Assembly (NCBI RefSeq): GCF_042242105.1
Contig: NC_092013.1
Span: 8,950,618-9,014,617 of the forward strand
Direction: 5' to 3'
DNA length: 64,000 nucleotides
Origin: Pempheris klunzingeri
Taxonomy: Eukaryota; Chordata; Actinopteri; Acropomatiformes; Pempheridae
A program made the translations under genes and the position numbers. Positions 25,702 to 37,100 of the stretch are shown piece by piece. The notes under the pieces were generated by a model that was given only the letters and a program-made list of their open reading frames with translations, searched no databases and was not told the DNA's origin. Position 1 is the first letter of the stretch. Every line of letters begins with the position of its first letter.

Positions 25702-26501
25702 GGCACTGGGCTGCTGTACTGGGAGGTTTGAACTGGGGCCACTGGTAGCATAGCAACAGCAGCTAATGAGCTGCAGCCTGAAGGAGATCCCTTCAGTGCG
25801 GAGTGAGCTTCACTTAAAAAAAACACTCCCAGCTGCTTCTGCCCCCTGACAGATACTTTTCACTCATGTTTCTGACGCCTTTTTACTGTACTTATAGTGT
25901 GTTTTACGTCTCCTGTCCGGGCTGCTTCACATGAAACACTCACATGTTGGCAGCGAGGCGTCTAACTTTTCTACTAGCTAGTTAGCTAACTAGTTGATGA
26001 AGCGGAGTGGCGCCCCCTCTGGTTATACCGCTTATCGGGAGGTGACCGGAGAAAAAACAGCTTTGGATACTTTCCATTATCCTCTTCACATAAAAGATTA
26101 TTTAATTTAAGATAAATGTACAGTCTTTGCGTGCGAAACGCAGTAACAGTGATCCACGTACACGGACTGCACGTTAGCTAACTTAACAGACGTTTGCAGT
26201 CACCGTCAATATAACATTATGTCTTTTTTTTTTTTCGATCTAGCCGAATTTGTGGGAAAAAAAGGCCTGATTATAGGTGATCGATCAAGCTGGGCTGAAG
26301 CTGTGGTAACCAGAGGGAGCTCACACACTGATGCAGCAACAAGGCTGCATTTGCAACCTTGTGCTTTAAGCGGAATGAATCACAACTCGTGCTAATGTCG
26401 GTGTGTTAAACAGCAGCAGCTAGCACAGACAGCACCGCCTTTTTTTTTTTTCTTCTTTAAGCTATTCCCCGTCTGAAAGTGAGACCAAACAGAAAACTCA
26501 C

Positions 26502-26720
26502 TCGCTATTATCACAGCCAGCAGCAGCGTTATTCCTCAAAAGGCGGCTAGCGTCACTCAGTCATCCAGCCAGCCCGTGTCTGCTCCTCCATTGCGGTCAT
26601 GATGCAGCCTCGTCCCTCGGCGGCTCTTCGGATGATGTCCGGATGCTGTCTGGATCTTCTGTAATCAGCTGAGAGGTTTTACTGAAGCTGCTAATGTCGA
26701 TGCTCAGCGGTACTCACCCT
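26502..26720 (-). promoter_or_regulatory. elmo2: Probable elmo2 first-exon / promoter region
   Basis: A stretch with far more CpG than its surroundings (about 25960-26670) lies upstream of the elmo2 start codon. On the minus strand there are two good donor sites, GTGAGTTTT ending an exon at 26502 and GTGAGTACC ending an exon at 26718. Either could splice to the acceptor at 20241/20242 just before the start codon. The first exon would be non-coding. Which donor is used, or whether both are, cannot be told from sequence. Confidence 0.5.
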
Positions 26721-27887
26721 GTGGCTGGGCCATCAATGATGCTCTCAGTAACCTCCCCCTCTCTCCCTCTCTCCCTGGTGAAACACTTTGGGGAAAGGAG
26801 ACACAAATCCACGCCTTGTAGGCGGGACACGATGGTAATGTCACAGTCTGTAAATGAGGCCCTTCATCTGTGTCATCTGTGCTCACTCAAACTAACATCT
26901 TCCTCAGATACAGCGAGGATGCAACAGTCAGGATGTTTAACAGAGATACATCAGTGAGTTTTTTATGGCTAAATTAGGCATCCTGTTGTACACAGGATGT
27001 GGGTGCTCATGTGTTATAAGTTAATGCTGTTACACCTCACACATGCACCAAAACTGACAATAAGGCCACTGTGATGTACACCAACTGTGCAATGTCCTTA
27101 TTCAGAGCTTTAGACTTTTTTAATATTCCACATTTTCTTTTTTATATTGTTTCTACTGTTATGCTTCCTCTTGTTCAAATTGTACATCTTTTTTATATCT
27201 CCTCCTGTTTATATCGATGTCCACTAGTTTACTATTTATTGTTTTATTGAACACTTTTGCTGCTGTATCGCTGCTTCTCTCACCTGGGTGTCAGTAATCA
27301 ACAACACTGTTTACACACACAGGAAAGGTGAGAGTGAAGAGTAAAGAAAACTGAAATATACAAGTTCATTACGTTATGCAGATAGATTAATGAAACGTAT
27401 TACTCCTCACACAGAATTCAATTTTCCTGTGATAAAATCTGACACCTACACCATTCAGTCACCGCATATTCATGTTGACTGGAAATGGAACTCATCATTT
27501 ATACTGTGTAACAGAACCAGATGCAAATCTGTAGATCTTTTCTTTTCTAAGTGGTTTTTACTATTTAAGCCCAAAGAAACCCTCAAGCTCAGAATATCAC
27601 AAAATTAGACACCAAATTTTAAATACATAGCCAGTTTCTTTTCAGATCTGCCTGCCTGGTTAATTTTGTTCAATGTTAAATGATTCATAAACTTTTACTC
27701 TCTGATCGTTTTGTGTGTTATGACGCAGGATTTTCCAGCTGTATGTAATTTGGGTTTGTTGTGGCCAATACTGGTTATTGTGAGCATGTGAAAGACTGAG
27801 CAGTTCACTTTCTCACTGTCACCACAATTTGTGTTGCTATCCCAAGAAAGGCGATTTTTACTTTAAATAATCTTCATTAAATATATA
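26721..27887. other. Upstream flank of elmo2, nothing recognised
   Basis: Sequence between the probable elmo2 promoter and the Tc1-like element. CpG content falls back to background, and only short frames without domains occur. Confidence 0.4.
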
Positions 27888-28579
27888 CACTACTCACAAA
27901 AAGTTAGGGATATTCGGCTTTCAGGTGAAATTTCAGGATGAACCTAAAATGCATTCTAACCTTTCCAGGTGAACTTAATGTGACCTTCTCGAAACTTTTG
28001 AATGCACATGTCCAACTGTTCAGTGTTTCAGTACTTTTTGCACAAGTTGCTGTTCTCTAACAAGAAGCTTAACAGCAAAATTCACAACAGGTTTGATCCA
28101 TGAATCGACCAATACATTTCCTGCTTCAGTTAGAATTGGTATTTAAACAGTCCTCCTCATCAAGCTGTTCACATTCTGACATCATGAGACCAAGACGACA
28201 CCTAACTATTGATCAGCAGCACCTCAACACTGGAGGCTTCAAACAGGAAGTCCTCAGACGGAGGTGTTCACTGAGCTTAGAGGGTCACAGAGTGTCATCA
28301 GGAGGTTGTAACAGTGATACAGAGTGACTGGAAGAGTCACAGAAAGGAGAGGAGTGGACGTCCTTTGGCCACATCCCAATTTATTGAGACATTTTTTGTT
28401 GTGGTATACCCACCACTGTTGTTAGATTTTCTTTCAATAAATTGTTTAAGATGAATAAAATTACCATTGCAAGCTACTACTTAAATGCCCTACTTTCATG
28501 ATATAATATCACTGTAGCATTCACTTTTTACATTTTCCATATATTTCACCTGAAAGTCCCTAACTTTTTGTGAGTAGTG
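27888..28579. mobile_element. Internally deleted Tc1/mariner-like element, 692 bp
   Basis: It begins CACTACTCACAAAAAGTTAG and ends with the exact inverse, CTAACTTTTTGTGAGTAGTG. TA dinucleotides flank it on both sides (27886-27887, 28580-28581), the Tc1/mariner target. The inverted repeats continue for about 40 bp with a small indel. Inside, 28180-28330 retains a scrap that reads like the start of a Tc1-type transposase (MRPRRHLT, then QQ) but lacks the catalytic DDE part. The element cannot move on its own. Confidence 0.85.
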
Positions 28580-30078
28580 TATATATCTATATATTTTTTT
28601 TTTAAAGCTCTTACGAGCCACAATGTAATTCATGTAGATTCAAAATGAAATGTGTGTGTTGCTGGAGAACATTAAACACAACATGTAATGCAGAATGAGG
28701 CTGAAGGATCTTCGTACATGATTATACATGATTAGTGTATGTATCCGACTTGCTGACATGATCACACTTGCAGTATTCAGAACTGCAGCCAATTGTTCCT
28801 TCTTAGAACTTAAACAATCACTTTTTTTAAATCAATGATTAATGATATTTGATTAAATATTGGCCATAAACATACTGAGCATGTCTAAACCTCTCTAACA
28901 GGGGTTTGTCTAAATTTTTGCCCAACTACCCCATCAACCCCTTAACTCTTTTCTTCAACATGTTTATTTTATTGGAGAAATCCTGGCTCTGACCAACACA
29001 CCCATGTAGTGCATCAAGTTTCCAGTAAATAGCGAGTAGACTACCATTGCATTCACGGCACAATAATTTTTTATTGAACACAGAAACCATGTGTACAGGA
29101 AAAATATCCACAGCCTCAACTGAGTATGTAACACTGGCTCACCTCATGGGATGGCTGCTGGTGAAACTTGAAGGGGGCAAGCAGACAACTGCACTTAAAT
29201 CCACTGAGGAAACAACTTCTGAAAAATTAAACAGCTGAATGCATTTAGCTCCACGTTACATCTCATGCATGACATCAAAAATAGTATTTCTGACATAGCA
29301 GTTTCAACAACAAACACGGACACAGCCGATCTCAAATGGTCAACAGGCAGAGACGCTGCTGCTCTGGAATTAGATTCAGATTACATCAGGTTTATGAAAA
29401 AGAAATCATCACCTTACATTAAGACCTATTGGATGAACATTCTGCAGTTTATCCATTAAAGAGTACCAGTAACCCCCAACAGGACATTCAACAATAAAAG
29501 AAAAAAAAAAGTTTTCGTATTTCAGAGCTATGAGCTCTTTTAGAGACTGTTCAAATATTTCCCTTTTTTAAACCGTGAGATATCGCAGCACCAACTTTTC
29601 ATTCATACAACAGACAAAATAAGTGACATAGAGCTTCAGTAATATAAGGAAAGCTGAGGGTGACAGTATATCAGGCGACACGTGCACCTCACTGCATCAG
29701 ACACACACAGACTGACATCTGATTCAACAGAAAGCAATCACAGCTGTTTGAGGTTCGCAACACGTGAACACACATGAGCACATGACTGCAGAGGTTCAGT
29801 GACAGGAGTGATCTTTTTTTTTTATGTGTGTCACTGCATTTACTGAGAACACAATGAACCCATCTGTGCGTTAACGCTCTTGTTTCAGCAAAAACAAAAA
29901 GATTTATAATAAGGTCTACATCATGACAAAGCTGAAAGGTTAAAAAAGAGCATGTTCATTACTGAAAACTCAGCAGTAAACTGAAGACTTCTTAGAGGTA
30001 GGAAACGGGCATGGAATGAAGGATTTGTCCTTCGTGTTTAAACCTGTAAAATATCACTTTTGACCAATCAATGAGAAC
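28580..30078. other. Intergenic, nothing firmly recognised
   Basis: Region between elmo2 and arfgap1. Two adjoining plus-strand frames at 29047-29238 and 29265-29459 are biased towards polar residues and could be a decayed coding relic, but no family signature was recognised. Confidence 0.35.
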
Positions 30079-30404
30079 TAGTGCTGCACCTTACGAAAAT
30101 TTTCTTGATTAATCAGTTAGTTGTTTGGTCCATAAAATGTCAGAAAACTGTAAAAAAAAAAAAAAAAAAAAGTCAATGTTTCCCCAAAGCCCATGGTGAC
30201 GTCCTAAAATGTCTTGTTTTGTCCACAACACAAAGACATTCAGTTTACTGACATGGAGGAGTAAAGACCAGAAAATATTCACATTTGAGAAGCTAAAATC
30301 AGTCTATTTGGACATGAGATGACTCGAAACAAATAACCGATTATCACCATATTTGGCAATTCATTTAATAGTGGACATCTAATCGACTAATCGTTGCAGC
30401 TCTA
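30079..30404. mobile_element. hAT-like MITE, 326 bp
   Basis: The left end reads TAGTGCTGCACCTTACGA and the right end inverted reads TAGAGCTGCAACGATTAG. The flanks are ATGAGAAC (30071-30078) and ATGAGTGC (30405-30412), an 8-bp target duplication with two mismatches. The interior carries the AATCAGTTAGTTGTTTGGTC motif that recurs, inverted and diverged, at 5045-5375. It has no coding capacity and includes an A-run of about 20 bases. Confidence 0.75.
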
Positions 30405-30589
30405 ATGAGTGCTGCCGATACAAGTACAGCAACGCATTATGACATCCTAAAAACAATTCAGCAGATGTTTTGCTCTGCTACACTCCTCCGTGAGTGAACT
30501 GACTACTGGCCAACAGTTACAGACACCGAGGCTGAAAGAATCAGATGCCAAAGAAGCATTGTGAGAGGTTTTCTCATATTAGTCATTAA

Positions 30590-31118
30590 AGGCAGGGTCT
30601 GCAACTTATTTTAAAAGCACCTTTTTGTTATAATGGTTGAAATTCTCATAACAGGCCTACAGCAATCAATAAATTAAATAGTTTAACAAAAAAAAACTGT
30701 CACAAGACTGTAATTAACTCGGACTAAATGTCCGCCTGACATTACCTACACACACGCTGCCAGTACATGAAGAGAGTCTTCCACAAAGCTGAACCCAGTG
30801 AGCAGTAGCTATATAAGCTAAAGGTAATGTTACATTTGTGACAGTTTGTATGAGTGCAGCATTTAGCAGAGTTGTTTATTTGTTAGACTGAAACCCTTAG
30901 AGAGGCTGTCATTCAGCAGTTGTGTACAGATCGAACGAGAAACCCAGTCTTCTCGTTACTGTTGTGGACTCGTCCTCCAGCAGTAACGTTAGTCAGGTGG
31001 CGAGTGGGGGAGTGGCTTTGGAAGAAAGTTTGACAGGAGGAGGGGGGCTATCTTCAGTTGGATACTTTCAAAAATCAAACTGGTGTAGCTAGTTTCTCCA
31101 ATGTTGCAGACTCTGCCT
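30590..31118. mobile_element. TTAA-type MITE, 529 bp
   Basis: The left end reads AGGCAGGGTCTGCAAC and the right end inverted reads AGGCAGAGTCTGCAAC: 15 of 16 positions match. The flanks are TTAA (30586-30589) and TCAA (31119-31122, one change from TTAA). Length and target resemble the elements at 2814 and 7070. No transposase frame. Confidence 0.75.
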
Positions 31119-31122
31119 TCAA

Positions 31123-33254
31123 CTTTAGCTTCTTGTTGTAAGATTTTAAACAAATGTAGACGAATCAAACCCAGACCCAAGTAGAATTGGTTCAAGCGTA
31201 TTTAAATTGAGTTTAGTCTAGTGGTTTGCTAATGAAGACTGAGCATCTGTTGGTTATCACATATAAAAATAATACAATAACTTTACAGTCATTTACAGCA
31301 TGATAAAGCTGCAACACCTCATGCTATAGAGAATTAAAGGCCACGTAGGGGAGTTGGGTGCTAAAAAATTGGCCCATTTCAAAACCCCCGAGAGCTCATT
31401 TGAATTAGGCTTGTAAAATGTCCAATTTCACACTGATTACATTCCTACTTGTTAAAACAATGAGCTCTTCATCACACATTTGCATCTGTGATGAACGTGA
31501 GCGCAGCTGCCACTTCATCTGACTGTGGGATGCACAAGGTTGATTAAATTAATTCATAACAAGTGTTTGAGAGCTGTGACCATCTAAGCACCCAGCGTAT
31601 AATGAGCCTCATTAATATTTCTCCACTACTCAGATGTTAATGCAAGTGTGAAGGTACCTGTGACATCAAATCCTCACAATACACAATGACCAGGGTGAAA
31701 TAACACAGATGGTGGACAACGGTTTTCGTGGAGTCGCTTCATATGAGATGAAATTTACAAAGACCCTTCAGTCCACTTGAGGTCACAAGTTACAGGCTCA
31801 CAGGCAAAACCATGCAGGAAATACTGTAGTCTACAGTCCCCATCTGTGTCCTGCTATTGAAACACAGTAGTACATACAGTAATTCACCCTTCAAAGGATG
31901 ACTTCTGTTTATCTACAATAAACTGTATATATATCATTTAGACATCAGTTATTTAAAATCCCCAACTGCTGCATCTTGAAAATAAAAAGGTGAGATTACG
32001 GATGAAACCACTGCTGATTGTCCAATAAGTAGCTTTTATAATTTGAGCCATTACTTACTGTTATTATGTTATATCTTATAAGAAGAATGCAAGTTTGTCA
32101 ATATGGCTGACCCAACCTGAGCCTGAGTGAAACAACTTCACAGCCTGTCCCGACTGTGTAAACTCTAATTTGAAAGCCTGTACTAGATTTCTAATTTCAA
32201 GGTCATAAAAAAGACCGAAAAAAACAAATAACAAAACAAATACACAACATAGTAATACAATAAATTCTGTTCCCCTCTTCTCCCCCTGTAGATCAATAGC
32301 TATTGGCAGGTTATGTGATATTTTATTATAATTTCGTTTGTGATTGATTTCTGTTCTCACCATATCTACACTGATTTCTCTTAACTCTTTATAGCGAAGC
32401 AAATTTACAATAAAATACATGACTAAAGGTCAATATAGATGTATGTTCTTAAGAATAATCAACTTCACCCTGAATTCATTTGACTGTTTCTTGGGTTTAT
32501 AATAAATATATTTCAGCTTGAAAATTTTGAAACCTAGCTTAATTGATTTTGGATTTTTTTCAGCATTTATTTATTTCACAAAAAAAAAAGAAATAGCAAA
32601 ATGTTGCAGCACAAAGTAACTTGAGGAGTTCCATTACAAAAAAAAATCTTGACGTAACAAAACCTAACCTAACATGGTGTTAGATATGTGCTTAAAAGAA
32701 CAGTTCATCCTTGATGAACGGTTGACTGGGAGTCACAGACAAATGGAACAAACTGAAAGTCAAACCACACAACAATGGAGCAACCAATGAAAATTAGTAT
32801 CAACAGCTTAATGATCTTAAATTAAATGCATCCATTCTGACAAAAAGTTGAGTTTTAAGTCAGCTTGTCTGCATGACACCAGCATAATATAACATCTATT
32901 CACCCTAAAGCAATTAAACCATTGTACCAGAGGGGCCATATTCAATAAACTCAACTGCTTTAGGACACATCAAATTCAACATCTGAGCATCCTGTTGTAT
33001 CAGTTTCTGGTGACACAATAATGTCATATCAGCAGTTCTCTGCTTTCAAACCCCTCAACTATTTGCACATTTCAAACAGAAAATATTCGAAAAGCAAATA
33101 ATACTATGAAGGGTTATTTAACCCTAACTCACTGAACATCCAATTGTTTTATGTAAATTTTACTTATCCACACAGATTTTGATGAACGGTAGTCAAATTT
33201 GTTACAAGGGTTATTTGATCCTTGTATCTAATATAACAGGCCGGCAGGTTTGCA
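31123..33254. other. Intergenic, downstream of arfgap1
   Basis: AT-rich, with no gene recognised. A segment at about 32370-32520 is a diverged direct copy of 33868-34028 (listed separately). Confidence 0.4.
32370..32520. repeat. Direct repeat copy A (partner at 33868-34028)
   Basis: It shares CACTGATTTCTCT, TTTACAATAAAATACATGAC, GTCAATATAGATGTA, AACTTCACCCTG and GTTTATAATAAATATATTT, in the same order, with copy B. Copy B has an insertion of about 16 bp. The two lie 1.5 kb apart in the same orientation. Family unknown. Confidence 0.7.
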
Positions 33255-33540
33255 GTTTGAACTTGGGCTCTTTCTGTCTGGAGTTTACATGTTCTCCTCG
33301 TGCCTGCGTGGGTTTTCTGCAAGTACTCCAGCTTCCTCCCACAGTCTAAAGACATGCAGGTTAATTGGTGTCTCTAAATTGTGAGTGTAAGTGGTTTTCT
33401 GTCTCTATTGTCGGCCCTGCGATTGACTGCCGACCAGTCCACGGTGTACCCCGCCTCTCGCCCAGTGTCAGCTGGGCTTGGTTCCAGCCCCCCCGCAACC
33501 TTTGAGAATAAGCGGTGTAGACAATGGAAGGATGTATGGA
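33255..33540. repeat. Teleost-type dispersed retroposon fragment
   Basis: It contains a run of motifs typical of a high-copy fish repeat: ACATGTTCTCCTCGTG, CTTCCTCCCACAGTC, AAGACATGCAGGTTAATTGG, ACCCCGCCTCTCGCCC, AATAAGCGGT, and a GGAAGGATGTATGG tail. The tail suggests the 3' end of a non-LTR element or a SINE, but the class is not certain from sequence alone. Confidence 0.65.
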
Positions 33541-33867
33541 GTTTAATATAACACTGTGTGTCTACAGTATGAAATGGGCTCAATTCTATCTATAATGCTT
33601 TTCAGAATCAACCTTACAAAAAAAAATGTGCAAAAAGTCCAGGGGCAGAATGAATCTATTGGACTGAACACGCAGAAAATAACGTCATTAGTGTTTGGTC
33701 AATCATACGATATCTACAAGGATTTTTATTTACAGTATCAGAGTTTCTCTTTCATGCATCACTTTTTTGGTGAACTGAAAAGAAGTATCATTAAACCCAT
33801 GATACAGTATGAACACTTCACCATTAAGATTATTATATTTGGGGAGCGCAGACAGCGAGTTTACACT

Positions 33868-34028
33868 GATTTCTCTCAATTCTTTGTAATGAAGGTAATT
33901 TACAATAAAATACATGACTGCAAGTCAATATAGATGTACGTTTTTAAGAATATTCATTTAATAATGAGCTCAACTTCACCCTGGGCTTCATTTTATTGTT
34001 TCTGGGGTTTATAATAAATATATTTTGA
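33868..34028. repeat. Direct repeat copy B (partner at 32370-32520)
   Basis: See copy A for the shared blocks. This copy abuts the arfgap1 last exon on its 3' side and may be part of the arfgap1 3' UTR. A minus-strand AATAAAA lies inside it near 33991. Confidence 0.65.
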
Positions 34029-34151
34029 ATGAATTAACAGGAACTGAGCTGTCGCTGCTCTTTCCCTGAAAGTGCCAGAGAGATGAACAGAGAGAGAGAC
34101 GGGAGTAAAGGCCAGAGTGGGGAAAAGGTGAGATGTATAGCTGTGAGGTCA

Positions 34152-37100
34152 CTACCACTCTGCATTATCCCAGGTTTCCTCAGCAGGTTTCGTGGGGCTC
34201 TTCTTCGTCTTACCATCGGCGTTGTCCCAGTTGTTGTCCCAGGCCTCCCAGCTCTCCTCTGTGCTGTGTTTGTTGTTGGATGCTGCTTCGGAGCCCCAAT
34301 TGTCCCAACTGTCAGAGCTCTTCTTTGCAGAATTGTCTGCGATGGTCCAGCTGTCACTGCTGGGAGATTTCTTGGCTTTTAAGGAGTTGTTGCTGCCAAA
34401 GGTTTCCCAGAAGTCCTTTCCAACGGGCTGGCCTGAGCTGCCCTGATATCCCTCGGTGGCGTCCATGTTTTGGTAGCTCTCTCCACCAGACCTGAACAAA
34501 TCAGTCAGAGCACATGAAGAAATGACTGTGGTTCATGTTGCGTAGCATTGGATCACACGGTGCAAAACACTGTGTGTGGAAGATTTAAGATTGTATAAAG
34601 TTGTTATTATTACCCATCTTCAGGTTTTCCAGTGAAGAGGTTAGTCAATTTGGCACCAGCTCCCTGAACCTGGAGAACAGAGAACACTTAAGATGACAAA
34701 ATCTTTATGCAGTCGTTACTTAAGGTGACTAATACATCTCACATTACTTAATAAGAAAACAAAATCCAAACACAACGCTAAAGGAGGTAGAAGTGATAAT
34801 TGAAGGAACTTAAATATCTCAAACAATCAATATTTGCTGCATAACAAATGAAAACAAGCTGCAATATTATTTTTAGCAAGTCAGAGTCAGTAATACTGAA
34901 CTGAAAAGTTTATCTTCTAACAGTTAACATGACAAAAGGCAGACTACTAAGTACTCACCACCAGATTAAAAATGGCAGCAAGAAAGATGAGAGATTACAG
35001 TAAATTAGAATCGTTCAAACATTCATCGTCACAGCAGAACCAGTCTCCTTTGAGGGTTATGCTATGATATCTGCACTAAGAGGCCAGGGAATAGGATTGA
35101 CGAAGTGTTGTTGTTCCTCGTGCAGGAGACTGGTTCTGCGTCAGTACGGCGTGGCAGAGCTCTGCCCGTCCTACCTTGTTTGCCAGTCCGGCCATGCCGA
35201 CTGCCATTTCATCTAGCAATTTGCCATCTTTCACCTGAATGGGCCAAATTATTATTACAACTTAATAATAAAAACATCAATCTCCATCAATATATAAATT
35301 TGTCGAACAGAACACGTAGAGAGCAACAGTTTTGTTTTGATTGTGAGAAAAAGGGATTTGTGTTTTGTTAAGGCAGTGATAATCAACATGAGAAAACATT
35401 AACATTTTTTTTTAGTCTAACTAGGTTATTCCTCTCAAGAGAAAATAGCTCGAAGGTAATGAGGCTACAACCATTTTGCAAGAGAGCAGGAAGACCGCTA
35501 CAGAAGCGCAAACTACAGATACCTCGAATCACCTAATGCCAACTGTACATTAGAAGACAAAAACATTTGGTCTCTCTCAGTCACTGGCCTCCACTTTTCC
35601 TCAATCAAGCCCAGTGGGTAAACCTCGACACAGCAGGGTAACAGAGATTTGCAACTAATTAAAATGTAAACCCCTTCCTGTATTTTGATTTATGAACATG
35701 AGCATGTTCTCTTATAGCTTCAGGGGCTCATTTTATCTTGTTAAAAAGACTCGTCCAGGAGCTGCTCATTTGACAGTGAGAGTTAGAGCGTTTATGTGGA
35801 AGCATTTACGAGGAAACACCCACCACGACCTCAGAGATGGTGACACAGGTGACGCATTATTCAGCCCGTACGTGTTGCCAAAAACAATGCTTATTGTGAT
35901 GCAGAGCCTCAAACACACCGAATCTGCTAAGCAAGTGAGCAATTACTTGTCAAGTGAAGAGCTCCAGGTTGTGTCATTTCAATAGAAAATCTCACCATGT
36001 CAGAAACCCCATGACTAAGGCTGTGACATTCTAATACTCTGCCATAAACCAGTGAGGCTTGGCTTGCTTTTCTGGCAAAATAAGAGATTTTTTTAATTCA
36101 GTTACCTTGCCAGATGAATGGAAAAATAAATTTGGTTGAGATCACTGTATTAAATGTAGACTTCCTTATTTGTGAAGGTGGGTGTGGCACAGCTTTAAAG
36201 CTGAATTGGATGTTTTTATGTAGCAGTGATATCAGGATTACAATATTTGATGCCAATGTAACATGCTCTGTATGTTTAAGGCTTATGTAACTGATTGTAA
36301 TTGCTAGTTTAAAAAAAATAGAACATGTTTATTACATTTTAATGAAATACCAATGTGATACTTTAACACTCTGGAGAGAAAACTGAGTGCCTTGAAATGA
36401 GCTTTGTCCAGTGACCGTGCAGAGAGTTCACACTGACTCACATCCGTCCCAAACCAACAGTTCACTGCTGTATGCCTCTGCAAATTCCAGGGCTGACTCA
36501 CAAAACAAAGGGGAAGAACAAAAAGGTTTGATTTTTTTTTTTCTTGTTTTTTTGCATCCTTCAAAACACATCTCTTGTCTTTTAATGTAAGCTGGCACAA
36601 AGCAGATAAACTGGCACAGACAGGCAGTGTAGAAAATAGCACATTCACATCTGAAGCTGTTTTGAAAGCCCTCTATCCCAGCACCAAGTCAACAACTTCA
36701 AACATCAATGTTACCTTTTCTTGGGTAGGTTTGATAACATTCTCATTTAATGTTTGTCCTAACTCTGTGGCCTAGTTGGAAGTCAGAGGGGGAGAATTCA
36801 CTTGAATGAAACACAGTTTAACATTCACAGTAGAGCAAGACACTGAGCTGCTTGTTCTGCAGTTGCAATGAAGTGACTGATCATTCCCATTCACCATGAC
36901 ACTGAACAAGCACTAGAGGGTGTAATGGTTCAACAAACTTGCACAATCAGGAGTTCAGTAGAAGACATCATCTTTCCTATCGTATGTTCTGCGGAGTAAC
37001 ATGTTTCACAAAAAATATATGATTTTTAACCACAGGATTGTTTTCTTGTTGCCCTATTCATAGAAAAATAGCAAAATAGTTGAGCAGCTAACACCTATAA

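Noticed and set aside
25482-25826. Long Thr/His- and Val/Cys-repeat reading frames on both strands
   Set aside because: They are translations of the GT/CA microsatellite; no coding signal outside the repeat.
29047-29459. Two adjoining polar reading frames considered as a transposase relic
   Set aside because: No catalytic or DNA-binding motif could be recognised, and no terminal repeats were found around them.
33556-33933. 125-codon plus-strand frame
   Set aside because: It runs through the direct-repeat block next to arfgap1 and has no domain; the copy at 32370 does not keep the same frame.
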